Assembly (NCBI RefSeq): GCF_949628215.1
Contig: NC_134276.1
Span: 131,378,125 to 131,442,124 of the forward strand
DNA from: Phalacrocorax aristotelis
Taxonomy: Eukaryota; Chordata; Aves; Suliformes; Phalacrocoracidae
DNA: 64,000 nt
Direction of reading: 5' to 3'
Below are positions 12,001-24,129 of this stretch, piece after piece. Position 1 is the first letter of the stretch, and every line of letters begins with the position of its first letter. The notes under the pieces are model-generated. The model saw only the letters and a list, made by a program, of their open reading frames with translations. It was not told the origin of the DNA and ran no database searches. A program made the translations under genes and the position numbers.

Positions 12001-15000
12001 GTATGACAAAGTAAGACTGGGAGCAAAATGAAAGAAAACAGGATTTCTTAGCTTTCTTTAAAATACATGTTAAATGCCAACAGAAAGCTTTTTTTGGTGA
12101 ACACATCATCTTCCATTTGCCTTGAATTATCTTTGCTTTTCTTCGTCATCCCACAAAATCCTATGATGACTAAGCAATAACAATTTAAAGAAAGCACTGA
12201 TGAATTAGTTATTTTTACTGCAAACTCCCGACAGTAAACTTTGAGTGTCGTTACTGCCAGCATGGATCAATGAAGTGCAACTTGTCTGGTTCCCTGTTAT
12301 ACAAAAGTCTGACATTTGCAAGATTTATTTGAACTTTTTTTGGATTTTGCAACACCAACTATTGCTTTCCAGGACAGAAAATTAATGAACTGAAATTGAA
12401 ATTGAAAGGCCGTCTTCTGGTCTAATGATGTTTGGACAACACTAGAAAGACAGAGCTATGCCACCAAGAAGTGTGAGAGTTTGAGTGTATTAAAAGGCTA
12501 CTCTGAAAATGAATCACTTCTAGGGTAGTTTTCATTTCGGAGGTGATGGAATTTTATTTCGGAGATCATAACGTAGCTTTTTCACAAAAGGTTCAATCAG
12601 CACTTTATGTTCCTTTTTAGAGCTCAGTGCTTGGGATTCCAGGCTGGTGCAAATATGTTGCTGTTATTTTGGGGCAGTAAGCTAGCTGTGGGAAAAGCTG
12701 ATCAGTTCTGAAGCAAGGAAAAAATTGACTACTAAAGTTCAACACTTACCTCATTCAGACCTTGCCATCAGAGTTCAAGTAATTCTAGATGCTTCGAACA
12801 ACAGGCTGAGGCCCAGATCTGTAGGCAGTTAGCTCCCCAGATACCTTGAACGATCTGAGCTTATGTACCTGGCTCATACACCTTCAGCCACACATCCTGG
12901 ATTACTGGAGGTATATTCACATCTAATTGGAGGGCTGTCTATTAGGGCAAAACAGGGCAGACTGAGCTGGCTTACCTTTCTTTTTGGCCCAGAATGAGTA
13001 GGTTATCAATGTGTAGTAGATACAATTGGCAGCACTTCTCATCCAGTGGTTCTAATAGATTTTAATGAAACGTTAGTCAGTTGATCCACTACATGTACTA
13101 GGATGCTGTTCAAATCCGAGATTTGGAGATCTTTGCTGCCAAGCACGGTGGAGTTCCTGTAGGAAGCGCTATCTTTTTTGCTTTTCAGAAATATGGCAAA
13201 ATGATGGAAAGCTTCATAGTGCCGTAAACCAAATTCTTTGCCTAAGTGTTCATGAGAAAGGGCTACTGATGATGCAGCCTGGCCTTTGGGAGGCATTCCT
13301 CAAGGCTGCCTTTATGCCATCATCGATTATTCCATGAACTAGACAGGAAAAGTGTGGTTTTTCTAAAAGAATGACTACCTTCCTGTTCCTGATTTTTCCT
13401 GCGGAGGGAATGTGAAGGCATGGAGAGAACACAGGAGGGACAGAGCTCAAAATGAAAACCCTGGGGCACACTGCATTGCTGCCGCTACACACAAACAAGC
13501 AGTCCGTGCAGCTGGAAGTGTGAGAAGGCTGAGAAGGCACTGAAATGCAGATATTTGAAGCTGGGAGAAAATAATTCCAGTACTGTCCATGCAAATATGC
13601 TGCTGGTGGGGCATGGTACTGGTGGGGCATGTCAATATTACCACTAGGGACTGCACTATGTATTTAATGTCTCTTTAAACTGAGATACCTTGACCTGCCT
13701 TAACCCATTTGTTTGCTCATCCTCCCACACTGGGCTCTAGAACTCCAGTTATATATTTGGAATGTAAAGAATTGTTGAAGGGAGGAAACATTATGTGTAG
13801 ACTTTCATCCATTTGTTATCCTCAAGCTGGTGAGGAAATAGAATGTTACAACTGAGTTTTGAAAGGCTCCTGACCTAGACAGGAAGCCCTGGAAATAATT
13901 TGCATTAGACTATTTAAAAGAACAGCTTATCAGTCTGATAAAAATCAAGCTGGGGATGTCTTGCCCAGATGTTTTCTGGGATATTTATGAGGATTTGATG
14001 GTGGGTGCTTCAAAAAGCCTGTGGTGGATGGGTTGGGTTTTTTGGTTTTTTTTCAGACATCATAAGGACAATTCTGTACAGTAGTATGTATAAAACATAA
14101 TTTGAAGAAAGAAAGATAGAATAAGACAGTAAGAAGCTAGTTGTAATCTTAAATATCCATATTATCTGTGTGGTTCTGTATGCATTTGTAAAGCTGGAGC
14201 TGCAAAACTCAGGCTAGATTCTTTATAGCAGTTTTCTTCACACAGTGAAGCTAGCAGATGCTCAGTACTTTGTATCTATGGGAAGAAAAATACAAGCATA
14301 GAAGTGCAAACATCTGTCTGGGAGACCGCAGCCTTTCCTAGGTAGAATAGGTAACTAGGTTTCTTCATGGAAGAGAATGTACATGTTGCAGAGTTATCCC
14401 CTGTGCTATCAAAGGCTACCCACCTGGACCAGAAACGGTGGGATGAGAGCCAAACCATGAAACTATAATATTTCCTATGTGATCATTTAATTGTTTCAAA
14501 CTTACACTCACAACCTAGAGCTCTGGAAAACACTCATAATTATTACAATATTCTGCCAACTCTGGTGAAAGGCAGTCCTGTTACCTGAGATGGAGCTTGG
14601 GGTAATGTTAGCTACCTCGATTATTGGCTAGGTGGCAGTAGAGGTTATTTATGTATTAATACATGTGCTCTATTTACCATATCAGTTTGAAATTCAGCTC
14701 ACTGCACTGGTGAAAAAGTTCCTGTTATCACAAATCTGCTCAGTCCTATGCTACTGCTGCTCTGAGCTCTCTCACATCCAGCAAAAAGCAATTTTCATAA
14801 GGATGGCTTACTATTAAGCTGCATGCTTCTTTCACATTTATGGAATGAAAAAACGAACACTGTGCACTTGGCCCTTTTCAAGAATAAAATCCTAATTAAT
14901 GTTATACAAATCGACTAGATGCCTACTCCTCTGGGACAGTGAAAGCTTGTTTTCTCTCAGCTCCTCAGCAGACTCCCAATTTATGTATTTCCATTGGTCA

Positions 15001-15995
15001 CTCTGCTCACTTTCTACACCAGTGGGTTTGGGCAGGATGAAGGCTGCTGTTTGCTGGTGTAGTGATGTGGGCTTACAGCATGATAATCCTCTTCAGGGTG
15101 GCACCGGCGGGCAGGCAATAATCCTGGGAGCAGGAGTAGCTGTGCCAGCACCAGGACTCTAATGTTCACTCAGGGAATATCATTCAAGATGGTGGTTTAA
15201 CTCCTCCAGCAGAAGGCGGCCACCTGTCAGCATGGGAGTCTCTGTGTGGACAGTCACACTAGCAGAGTGGCTGTAATTGGGTGAAGATCTGCAGGTTAGA
15301 CAAGGGAGTCTGTAGGAGAAGTAGGGGAAGCTCTAGCAGCCGAACCGCGTGATTCCCTAGAATGCCAAGGAAAACGGTGGTTTGGAGACCACGTGAAGTA
15401 CAACCGTGGCAGGACCACTGGAGATGGAGCTTGTCCAAGTGCTGTGATGCAGCACCAGCCTCCAGTCCACCAGATGGTAACAGGGTAGGGGTAACACCGC
15501 CCAGCCTGGGCCAAATATCTTTCGGAGAATCAGGCAGTGTGCTGACCCCACCATTGAGTCAGAGACCACCAGGATTATTTGGCTTTCGACCTGTAAAAGG
15601 AATTGATGCAGCTTAATGAGAATGTACGACTCCTGTCTCCCTCAGAGAAGGAAACTGCCCTTCAGGGATCTCTTCACGGTGACCCTGGCCTCACTCCACA
15701 GCTGGGTGGGAAGACAGGTTTCCTGGGGCCTCAGGGAATGGACACACTGATGTTTAGGCTTGGATCTGGGGAACCTGAGGCCCAGAGGAGCTGATTTACA
15801 TCCTCCATCTCCTTTTCCTTGGTCTGGTGTTCACAGCACCCTGTGGAGCCCTCTGCCATAGCTGGAGCTGGTGCCCTTCTGCAGTAGCAGCTGCCTTCAG
15901 TCCTGCTGCTTTGCCTTACCACCTGTTGGTAGATGCACTCTCACGCGCAGCCTCGAGCCTAGGGAGATTAGACCCATTCATATCTGAAATGACTC
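9055..15995. other. Non-coding, AT-rich DNA with a GC-richer right part
   Basis: No exon or RNA gene could be supported. An 18-bp perfectly alternating purine/pyrimidine stretch with an E-box lies at 9128-9145. From about 15000 the DNA becomes richer in G and C, with several open frames on both strands that match nothing known. A short stretch near 15757-15795 (GAACCTGAGGCCCAGAGGAG) faintly resembles the core of MIR-type SINEs, but is too short to call. Confidence 0.5.
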
Positions 15996-16019
15996 TGTGT
16001 GTGTGTGTGTGTGTGTGTG
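15996..16019. repeat. (TG)12 dinucleotide microsatellite
   Basis: Twelve uninterrupted TG units, likely polymorphic in length. Confidence 0.95.
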
Positions 16020-16184
16020 AACTGTTGAAATGGCTCAGCCTCCTCCATGCTGCTCCCCCATGGACACCCTGGCCCCCCTGAGCAGCTGCCCCCCAACCCC
16101 TGAAGCCTCTTGGAGCAGCTGCTGTCCGTCTGGCTGCCCTGGCCTCCTTGTCAGCTGTTTGATGTCACCCATCAATCTTCCATC

Positions 16185-16545
16185 TTTCCTGCAAATCTCT
16201 GATGATCGAGTTTCACATTTCCAGGACTCCGGCTGTAAAGCCCCTTTCACTGGTATAATTAGTAATTAGAAGAAAAATGTTAGCAAACTCCTCTTGGCAT
16301 AAACAGACACTCAATCCCCATCTGTCAGGTCAGGAAATTCACATTAGGGTGAAGGCCCAATACAGATTTTTCTATCTGAGGTGAGTGACCGCACACGCTC
16401 TGTGCTACTTAATTAAGCTGGCCACGTGACAAGAAGTGAGGGCTATTTATAAGTGACCACTTCGATTATAAACAATTTTCAGTGTTTTGAAAGTCATCAT
16501 GTCTTCCCCACTAGGAGTCCCCATGGGCTTTAAAAGAGATGGGCT
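16185..16545. promoter_or_regulatory. Candidate conserved non-coding element 1
   Basis: A compact cluster of transcription-factor-like words: TAATTAGTAATTAG near 16256-16269 and TTAATTAAG (homeodomain type), an E-box CACGTG at 16423-16428, and the MEF2-like GCTATTTATAAG near 16440. There is no long open frame and no repeat. This density, in otherwise plain desert DNA, resembles developmental enhancers. Conservation cannot be seen from one sequence, so the call is inference. Confidence 0.3.
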
Positions 16546-16756
16546 CTGCCAGTGATGTTCTGCAACCCTTGGTAAGGTGGGGGGTCATTCATGACTGGTG
16601 TTCAAGTCCATGTTCTTTCACAGAGCTGCGCTGCTGAGATGACACCATTCAGTGGAGTCATTCTCTCATTCAGATGTCGCAGGTACAGCAGAATGAGGAC
16701 TGGACCTCTCCAGTACACTGGACAAACACATGATGATATGCAGTGGACAAAGATGA

Positions 16757-17018
16757 AGACAGACTGGTTCAGACTGGAAACAAGGCCCCACATATTTAAT
16801 GTGGAATGCAGCTAATTGCTGGGGACAGTTAACAAGCGTTATGATGAGCATCCTTATATGGATATTTTCCAGGCAAGACTGGATGTTTTTTCCTCCTGTA
16901 ACAGATGCTACAGCTTTAAGATAAGCTAATTTAGGCAAGTCTTATGCCTTGCGTTATGCAAGAGTCTGGAGCAGATGACCACAACAGCTTCTTCTGGCCT
17001 TATCATCTATAATGGAAG
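16757..17018 (+). mobile_element. Old CR1-type LINE 3' end, sauropsid type
   Basis: In order along the plus strand it resembles the 3' region of turtle/crocodile/bird CR1 elements: GGTTCAGACTGGAAACAAGG, the 'TGTGGAATGCAGCTAATTGC' block, TTTTCCAGGCAAGACTGGAT, CTTGCGTTATGCAAGAG, AGATGACCACAACAG and CTTCTGGCCTTATCATCTAT. The order and spacing fit the consensus as I know it, but many positions differ, so the copy is old. Short open frames across it are chance readings. Exact subfamily cannot be given without a library search. Confidence 0.75.
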
Positions 17019-18399
17019 CAAATGATGCCAGCCAGACCATGCCTAATCCATAACTTGGGCTCCATGCATTGTTTCCTACAGCACATTCTCTGGTCTTGTT
17101 TGGCTCCTCTTAAGAACTGTTTTTTCCCCTTCTGCAGAAGAGAAAATTCATATATGACTGAGGATCAAACCTCTGGTCCTTCCATAATTATCTGAGGGAA
17201 AGCCAGAGGTTGTACGGTTGGGCATAGGCTCAGCAGTGGTTAAGCTCAGAGTCCCTTTTTTTGAGGTTTATATTTCATTTATAGGTTTTCATGCAACCAA
17301 AGCAAAGATAAACAAGCAAAGTCAGTGGCTGTGTTCCACGCCTGGAGTTGGGCAGCCTATAAATACAAAACCCCAGCACTGCAACCAAGGCAATTCTTAT
17401 GTGCCTGAAGTTTCGTGTTGCTCTGTAACCCAGTCTTGCCTGGTCTCACCAGAAGACAAGCAATCTGTTTCGAGGTTTCTGAGGCAAATTAGACATAGCA
17501 GCACATAGTTGTTTCAGGTGTGGGCAGAGAAGCTGGGCTTGCCTGAGCTATGCTCAGGTAAGGAGCAATTACTAAATAGGAATTGGAAAATATGGTCCGA
17601 TCCTTCAAGCAGTATTTAACTTCAAAGTACCCAGGCCATTGTATAGCTTAACAGGACCTACCTCAAGGAGCTTGAGAGGGACAGGGTGAACCACAGCTGC
17701 TGGAATGGGAAAGGAGGAGTTTCTAGAGAAGGAGAGAACCCTCAGAAGCTGTATGAGATGTTTCTTGTCATAGGCATTTTCTCTGCAGGATGTGTAGCTG
17801 AAGAAGGGCGCAGACACTTATAGTTTTGTTGGAACCATTTCCAGATATGCTGAACACTGTGTCTCAGGGTACTAAAATTCATCTAGCCATTGAGTTTACT
17901 GTTAGATAAAAAATAGAAATTAATAGAGCATCACAGGAGAAATTGTAAGAAAAACAGTTAAATTCTTACAGTAGCAAAACCTCATACTTTTGACATGATG
18001 CATGCCTCACAATGCTGACCTTATTTTAAACAACTTTAAAGTCTTTGACCTTAACAGCTTAATAGTATTATCTTAAAATATTTTCTGAGTTTATATTCCT
18101 AGGCCTCAAAGAGGAAAGGTGAACTGAAGGAAAAATAAACTGGTTATGTAGGATCACACTGACATCCTTAACTCTACAACTGATAACTTAAGATCACTTT
18201 CAGCAGCCCCTGTCACTTGAGCTAACTGGAATAACTGGTAACAGCAGAGGTTTGCTATTTGGTAGGTGAATGAGCATTAAAAAGAGGTGAGGTCATACAA
18301 TCCTTACTACCACATACTATTGGGTTTCGGAGAGACTCCATGGCAGGGAAGGAGCGGTGAGATGTGGACTCCATTCTGATGAGGGCTGTGATCAAAGGG
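17019..18399. other. Non-coding DNA
   Basis: No coding, RNA or repeat feature could be supported. A TATA-like CCTATAAATAC lies near 17355, without any recognisable gene downstream. Confidence 0.5.
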
Positions 18400-18990
18400 G
18401 ATCCCCTCTGCCAGCTCCAAACAAGCTATGATCCTTGTACCCTGTTGCTGTTCCCTGATCCTTGCTGCAGTTCTATCTTTTCCCCATACTTAGGTACATG
18501 TTGTAGTTCAATCCCTTCTCCCCATACTTGCTCTGGTTTCATGGCTCAGTTTGTCTCTGACTCCCTTCTCTGATTTGTGTCACCAGCATTGACTAGTTCC
18601 TTGATCAATCTGGTTTTATGCCTCTCTGAGTTTACAGTAATTTCTCCCTGCCTGTGTTTCTTGCAATCTTTGTTGCCCTGTACTACTCCAGCTCCTCAGA
18701 CTCTTCATACACCCTTGGTGTTCACCCTCTTCTCTGCCTTCCTTACACTTTGCTTCATCTCCAGCCTCTGGGTTTAGCTAGACCAACTCCTTTACCTTGG
18801 ACACAACTCCTACATTGCACTGATCTCTCTCCTGCCACACCTCTTCCTCTATCAGGTTTCCAGTATAGCCTGTGGCTCCAGCCTTCCTCTCAAACTGAGT
18901 CTTTCCTCCTCAGATTCCTCCTCCTCTTTCCTTCTGAATGTAGCCTTCCATTTTCCTCAGATCCCTGCCCTGAGCATTAGCCAAAGAACT
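18400..18990. repeat. Pyrimidine-rich tract with an imperfect 36-38 bp duplication
   Basis: The plus strand is strongly enriched in C and T over nearly 600 bp. At 18464-18529 two similar units occur in tandem: GCTGCAGTTCTATC...CCCCATACTT and GTTGTAGTTCAATC...CCCCATACTT, about 36 bp apart. The strand bias reduces stop codons on the opposite strand and explains open frames there. Further C/T-rich tracts lie at 19690-19920 and 25200-25900. Confidence 0.6.
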
Positions 18991-19689
18991 CCTGTTTACA
19001 ATTTCTACGTTCCAGTCAATTTCCTGCTCTGTATCAATTGATTTTTATTCTTTCCCTCTCTCCTCCACATCCACTTCCATTCAGTAGGTCCTCCCCACCA
19101 TGTTTTCTGAGTCCCAGTTGCAGATCATCGTAATCCTGAGGGAGTCTGTCCTACCACTATTAACTCTAGGAGCAGTGTCTATAAGAAGCAACCTACTTGA
19201 CTTGTTATGCATGCAAAGCATGCACAAAATTCTTGGAGACTTCAGCTGCACAGCTTTGACCTGTGCATGTCAAAATGAGACCTTTCCAGTTTGGCCAAGC
19301 TTTGATAGTTTTCACAAAGCGAGAAAGAGGAACACTCCTGACTCAAAAGCCATTCCCTCTGACAGGACCACATTTTCCTTTTGAACTTTAGTACCACTAC
19401 AGCTTCTAAAATAAATTTGTCAGGATGTATTGTGTCAATATGAGCAAAAATAAAAATGTCCATAATTTCATTTTTCAATTTTTAAATTTTTAAACTTTTA
19501 AATCCAGACCAGTGTTTTATCATTAATATGACAATGACCAGGGCAAGCTAGGGGCAGAGAGGGTGATAGAAGTCTAAGTGAAAGGAGACTTGAAAAGGAA
19601 GGAATATATACCAAAGATGTCTATGTCTTTTTTTTATCAGCAGCTGCAGTAAGTCTTTAACAACATAGTTATGATATAGTACTCTCTTC

Positions 19690-19920
19690 ACCCCTCTGCT
19701 TGTCTTGTCTTCTCCTGCTTCAGTCACTCCCTTCTCTAATACCTCGTCCCCAACATCTTTATTCTTCAGTTCTGTACCTGTTTCATCTCCTACTCTATTT
19801 CCTTATACTCCATTTGCACCTCATCTTGTTTTTCTTTCCTACTCTGCCTCTTAATTATGTCCTAAATCTCTTCGTTTGGCTCCTTTTCCCTCATGTCAGA
19901 ATTTTCTTCCCCCCCCCGCC
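19690..19920. repeat. Pyrimidine-rich tract ending in a C9 run
   Basis: The plus strand is mostly C and T, with repeated CTCC, CTTC and TTTC words. It ends in nine C at 19909-19917, which form the left arm of the inverted repeat described separately. Confidence 0.6.
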
Positions 19921-19959
19921 TTAATCTGCTCCATGGAATAACTCTGGCGGGGGGGGGGG
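19909..19959. repeat. C-run/G-run inverted repeat
   Basis: The left arm is nine C then GCC (19909-19920). The right arm starts GGC then runs into eleven G (19946-19959). A 12-bp perfect stem with a 25-base spacer is possible. A second run of eight G (19962-19969) follows after AT. Either a GC hairpin or quadruplex/i-motif structures could form. Confidence 0.85.
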
Positions 19960-20689
19960 ATGGGGGGGGACCAAAATGAGAACAATAGCTGTAAGGCCAG
20001 ATGTCTGGACATCAGTGTTCATTTGTACTCTTATTTTTGGTCATACACAAAATGTGCCCAGCTGTTACACTAAGCCCTTTAAGCAATCAACAAATCCATG
20101 GTTGCCTTCCCTGGATATGTTAATGCGTAGAACCCCATCTGGAATTGCTCATATCTTCTCAGGTTCTCTTAAACTACCTTATACTTCTGGGTCTGATTGA
20201 AGAAATAATTTTGAAAAGTAAATTTTGAGAAAATATGAGGAAATCCTATCATCTTATTTGGAAATCTCTTCAAGTGAAACTATGTTTTCCATTGTGAAAG
20301 CTGGGTGTTCTCTGTCCTCTCTATCTGTCCCTCCCTTGCTTCATCTCCATTCCTCCATACGGATGCTGTGCTGCAGATTTGCTGGAGAATGTGTCTGATT
20401 TGTCTATGTTTGAAAGCCCCAGGCTGCTTAGTGATAACACCTGTCCAACCCGTTAGAGAGGGTGCAGATCTAATGGGGACTGTGAAGGGAGGCAGAGGCA
20501 GATCTCTCCATGTAGCATGACACTGAGGGTTAATAGAAGGAAAATATTGGTGTTTTATTAAATTACTCCTATAGGTCAGATCATATAACATGCCCAAGAT
20601 CTAAACAATGATCCTGTTCTGGAGGAATGTGAGGTTCAGACTGATGAGATAAACCGTTTGCTGGAATATCTCTGAGTTCACTAAATTGC

Positions 20690-20990
20690 TTCCCTTATTT
20701 AATTACAAATTAATTGAAAACACTCCTTGCCCAGCGGAACAATACTTAAAACCTGATTTGTTGATAGTATCCTAATCCTTCTTAATATTCCTGTAGACTC
20801 TCCCATGATTATGTCATCAATTTTACACTTTTTTTGTCTTCAGTAAGATCTATTATGCAGGACTCATTAACATAAATAAGAGAACTAGCTGCAGCCCTGG
20901 GGTACACAGAGCCTCCTTAATCCCAGCCAGAATGATGCTGACATAAATAATAACGTGGCACACTTGCAACTGATGTGAATTTGGTAGCAG
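20690..20990. promoter_or_regulatory. Candidate conserved non-coding element 2
   Basis: AT-rich block with TTTAATTACAAATTAATTG at the left, then TGATTATGTCATCAA, CTCATTAACATAAATAA and ATAAATAATAACGTGG. These resemble homeodomain, AP-1/CRE-like and forkhead sites. No coding potential is visible. The call rests on motif density alone. Confidence 0.28.
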
Positions 20991-22132
20991 AGACAATATC
21001 AGAGCTCAGAAGGGAAGGATGTAGCTCTGTTAGCAGTGAGAGGAGATTAGTATTCGGACAGGAAGCAAATGAAATCTATGCAGGAAGAGGCTGAGTTACG
21101 GAATTAGTTGAATTTAAAGTGTCTAGAGGGTCACATGTCTTCTGCCTTTTGCACTTGTAGTCTTCAACCAGTCTAGTCTTCACTTTACTGCACTTTTTAG
21201 TGCTTAGCATGATCTTTCTCCTGGTACTCCAAGGGCGGCAGAGTTTGCCTGAATCAGACTGCTCCACTGTGTGGTAGAAAAACCTGGCCTACAAAGAGAA
21301 AAATCTGAGTTTACTTCCAGTCTCCTAGAAGCAAGTGGCTATTTTTTCAGCCAAGGCATTGGCCTCTTAGTTGGGATGATGTCTATTTCTATTTGCCTAC
21401 TGTGAAATGCTTTGTGAAAAAATAGAAATTCAAATACAGCAGTGATAAAGTACTACGCAATATCAAATTCTTACAAAAAGGCCTGTCAGCCAGCATCATA
21501 AAGTATTCTTAGTCCAATGGCCCAACACTATAAATCCAAACTGCTGTCCACTTTCCTTCACCCAGATGAAAGCTCCTTCTTTCCCTTCTATCCTATAGCT
21601 GACCTTTTTCCTGAAACACTGATCATGTAAACAATTTATATGATGTACCCAAAAGGCTGACAAATCTGGGCAATTTTGGTCACCATGATGGAGGAAAGAT
21701 AAAATAAGGTCTGGAGATTCTGAGTCTGGATATGTCAAGGCACCTTCTCTAGCTTCAGTGGGGACAGGACGCAGGGAAGAGGGGATGCTTTATGCAGGTT
21801 GGTCCTGGCTATTTTGAGTCAAAGGGAAAAAATTGAAGTCTAATAGGCATGTGGTACAAATCCCAGGGCCCTGGGGACCTGTGAACTCAGGAAGATGCTC
21901 CTTGAGAAGGCAAGTACTCACTTCATACTCCCACCTCTGCAGATTTTTTTTTCAAGTGTAGCCCCCTCCCTAGCACATAACAGTGATCTGCTTCTGAAGT
22001 AATTAAAGTATTAATTGTAATGGCTCAGTGGCTAGGTCCCTGCAAAAGTCACACCCTGATGTAGGTGGTAGAGGCTGAGAGTTACTACCATCATATGAAT
22101 GCCAAACAGCTACGGAAGACATTTAGCTAGCT
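20991..22132. other. Non-coding DNA
   Basis: No gene, RNA or transposon could be supported here. Open frames on both strands are short and unrecognised. Confidence 0.5.
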
Positions 22133-22180
22133 CACAGATGGGCATAGTTCAGAGGCTTCTCTGAATTATGCCCATCTGTG
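22133..22180. repeat. Near-perfect 48-nt hairpin (21-bp arms)
   Basis: The left arm 22133-22153 and right arm 22160-22180 are reverse complements at 20 of 21 positions. The single difference would be a G-U wobble if transcribed from the plus strand. The inner bases add a G-C and a further G-U pair, leaving a loop of about four bases. The arms begin CACAGATGGGCATA. No longer terminal repeats or target-site duplication are apparent, and the flanks do not extend the pairing. Confidence 0.9.
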
Positions 22181-23500
22181 TTGTAGATCTGGAAGGCTGA
22201 GACTACGTGTGCTGAGTTTTCCAGATAGCGGGGTCTTACCAGACACACACTAGAGGGTATTGTCCAAAGCTCTGCATTTCATTGGGCTATTTAGCCAGGT
22301 TCCTGGGCAAGTAAGATGGTAAATATAGCCTGGGGTGCTATGTAAGCAAGCAGGTCCACTTTTAATCAGCTAGAGCTTATTGCAAGCTGGCAGTATCCAT
22401 CCTAGATACAGTTGACTGTTCTGGTAGTGGGTCCAGGACCCATCTGGGTCCACACTGATGTGGACACGTTAATCTTCACTAGCCCAAGGAAGTGAAAGTC
22501 TGGAGCAGCTCATCAGAAGTGACCATCAAATTAATAATAATAAAGAAAGGAACAGTGTCTGCTATTTTCACCCTGCCAAGGGCGTCGGGGGACCTCCCTC
22601 CTCTCTGATGGAATTGGTGGTGGTGGGGATGTGCAACCCCTGTGTGGTGGACACTCTCAGTTACCTCCTCTATAATTCCAGCTTGTCAATGTCCGCATGC
22701 ATTAACAACATCACACCATTTGCACTTGCCCCCATCAGCCAGGGAACTTAATAGTGCCTTTTCCTGAAGAAGGCTGCTCAGTGCAACTAAATTCAATTCA
22801 GCTCCTGAAACCCACACTGAAATAAAAATCACTGTGGGCTATGTACCCAAGAATAGGGATCAGGAGTCTGGGATTGCAAAAAATGCCCAGGGATGTTTAG
22901 GTAATCAAGTAACAGAAGTATTAATGTATTGATGAGTATAGTGAATAGAAAACAGTATCAGTGAATATAACTACTAGCCTCAAAGGTTTCAGGATAATGG
23001 ATAATACAGTCTTGGGTATTTGAAGTGTCCCTTTGGGTTTCAAGATAAGAAAAACCCAGCAGAGGTTCTAACCAGTGGCTATGGATCAATGGAAAAGGTA
23101 CAGGCAAAATGACCTGGGATCTTCAAAGATCATGTGAACATGTAATGGATAGACACCTGTATCACCACCTATGTTTTTCTAAAAGTCAATTTACAACTTT
23201 CCTAACTTCACTCTTCCTAGGGCTAAAGTAGTCTTTTACCATTTTGACATGGTTGGAGTCACTTTAACAAAAATGAGGATGATTAATTTCTCTTTCATTA
23301 CAGTGAGAGGTGGGGATGGAAGGGAGCAAGAGACCCAAAAGTCATAAATTAGTTAGGGCTGAGAGGGAGGAAAATGTTCACAAACTGCTGACAAGATTAA
23401 TATGCAGTTGATGGGAAGCGCTTTCACACCAGGGTGCCAACAAATAAACACAATTCAAAAATATCGTTCCGGCTGCAGTGGATAAGGGTGGATTCCCAGC
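22181..23500. other. Non-coding DNA, with a possible regulatory block at 22680-22860
   Basis: No exon is supportable. The stretch 22680-22860 contains CATGCATTAACAACATC, GGGAACTTAATAGTG and AACTAAATTCAATTCAGC and looks like an enhancer-type element by composition. The remainder is unremarkable AT-rich sequence. Confidence 0.4.
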
Positions 23501-23880
23501 GACAGAGAGGGAGGGAGAGAGGAAGGGAGGGAGGGGGAGATATTTAGAGAGGGCGGGAGACCTGTTTGCCCTGTGAAGCTTTGTGCCCAGAATTCCTCTG
23601 GTGGAATCTGATAGCGGGGGGCTAGCTGGGCCAGAGGGTTACTGCTTTCCGCATTAAAAAAAACAGGGAAAGGAGGCTTGGGCAGGGGAGGTTGAGGACT
23701 GTGTGTGAAAACCTGAAGATCAAGGCTGTGCACAGCTGCTGTGGGGCTGGGAGCTTCCACCTGCTGTGAGTACTGGGCTAACTTCATGAACGCTGCAGGA
23801 TTTGCAGAACGCAGAGACAAACAAAAGGGTAGAGTCCTCTCCCTACGTGACACACTGTGGGATGTTGTCTCCGATTTAAG
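23455..23880 (-). other. GC-richer block with purine repeat and an uncharacterised open frame
   Basis: At 23501-23560 the plus strand is a GGGA/GAGA purine repeat. On the minus strand a frame stays open for about 132 codons and contains a true ATG 22 codons in, giving about 111 residues beginning MKLAQYSQQVEAPSP. It is rich in proline and serine, and its C-terminal part is simply the translated repeat (SLPSSLPPSLS). No domain is recognised and the start context is weak. It could be an alternative promoter or exon of an unknown transcript, but chance is the more likely explanation. Confidence 0.2.
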
Positions 23881-24129
23881 TAATGCAAAAATGTCTTGCT
23901 AAAGCAGGTTGCCCCAAAAGATAAAAAAATACTTGGGGGCGGGTAAGTTAGAGGAGCAAGAGGGGAGGCTCTTCTACAAGCTGAACAATGTGCTGCCAGA
24001 TTAACAGTTTACAATCAATCTACAAAGAAAATGGAGGACCTGATTGTTTTTCCCTCTCCATTCACCTTTTCTGACTTCGTTCTCTGCTTCGTCTGTCTCT
24101 CTGTAGTGCTCTCCTCTTCCTTCTGTGCT

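Noticed and set aside
15757..15795. Short MIR-like core
   Set aside because: Only about 25 bases agree and the flanks do not continue the match.
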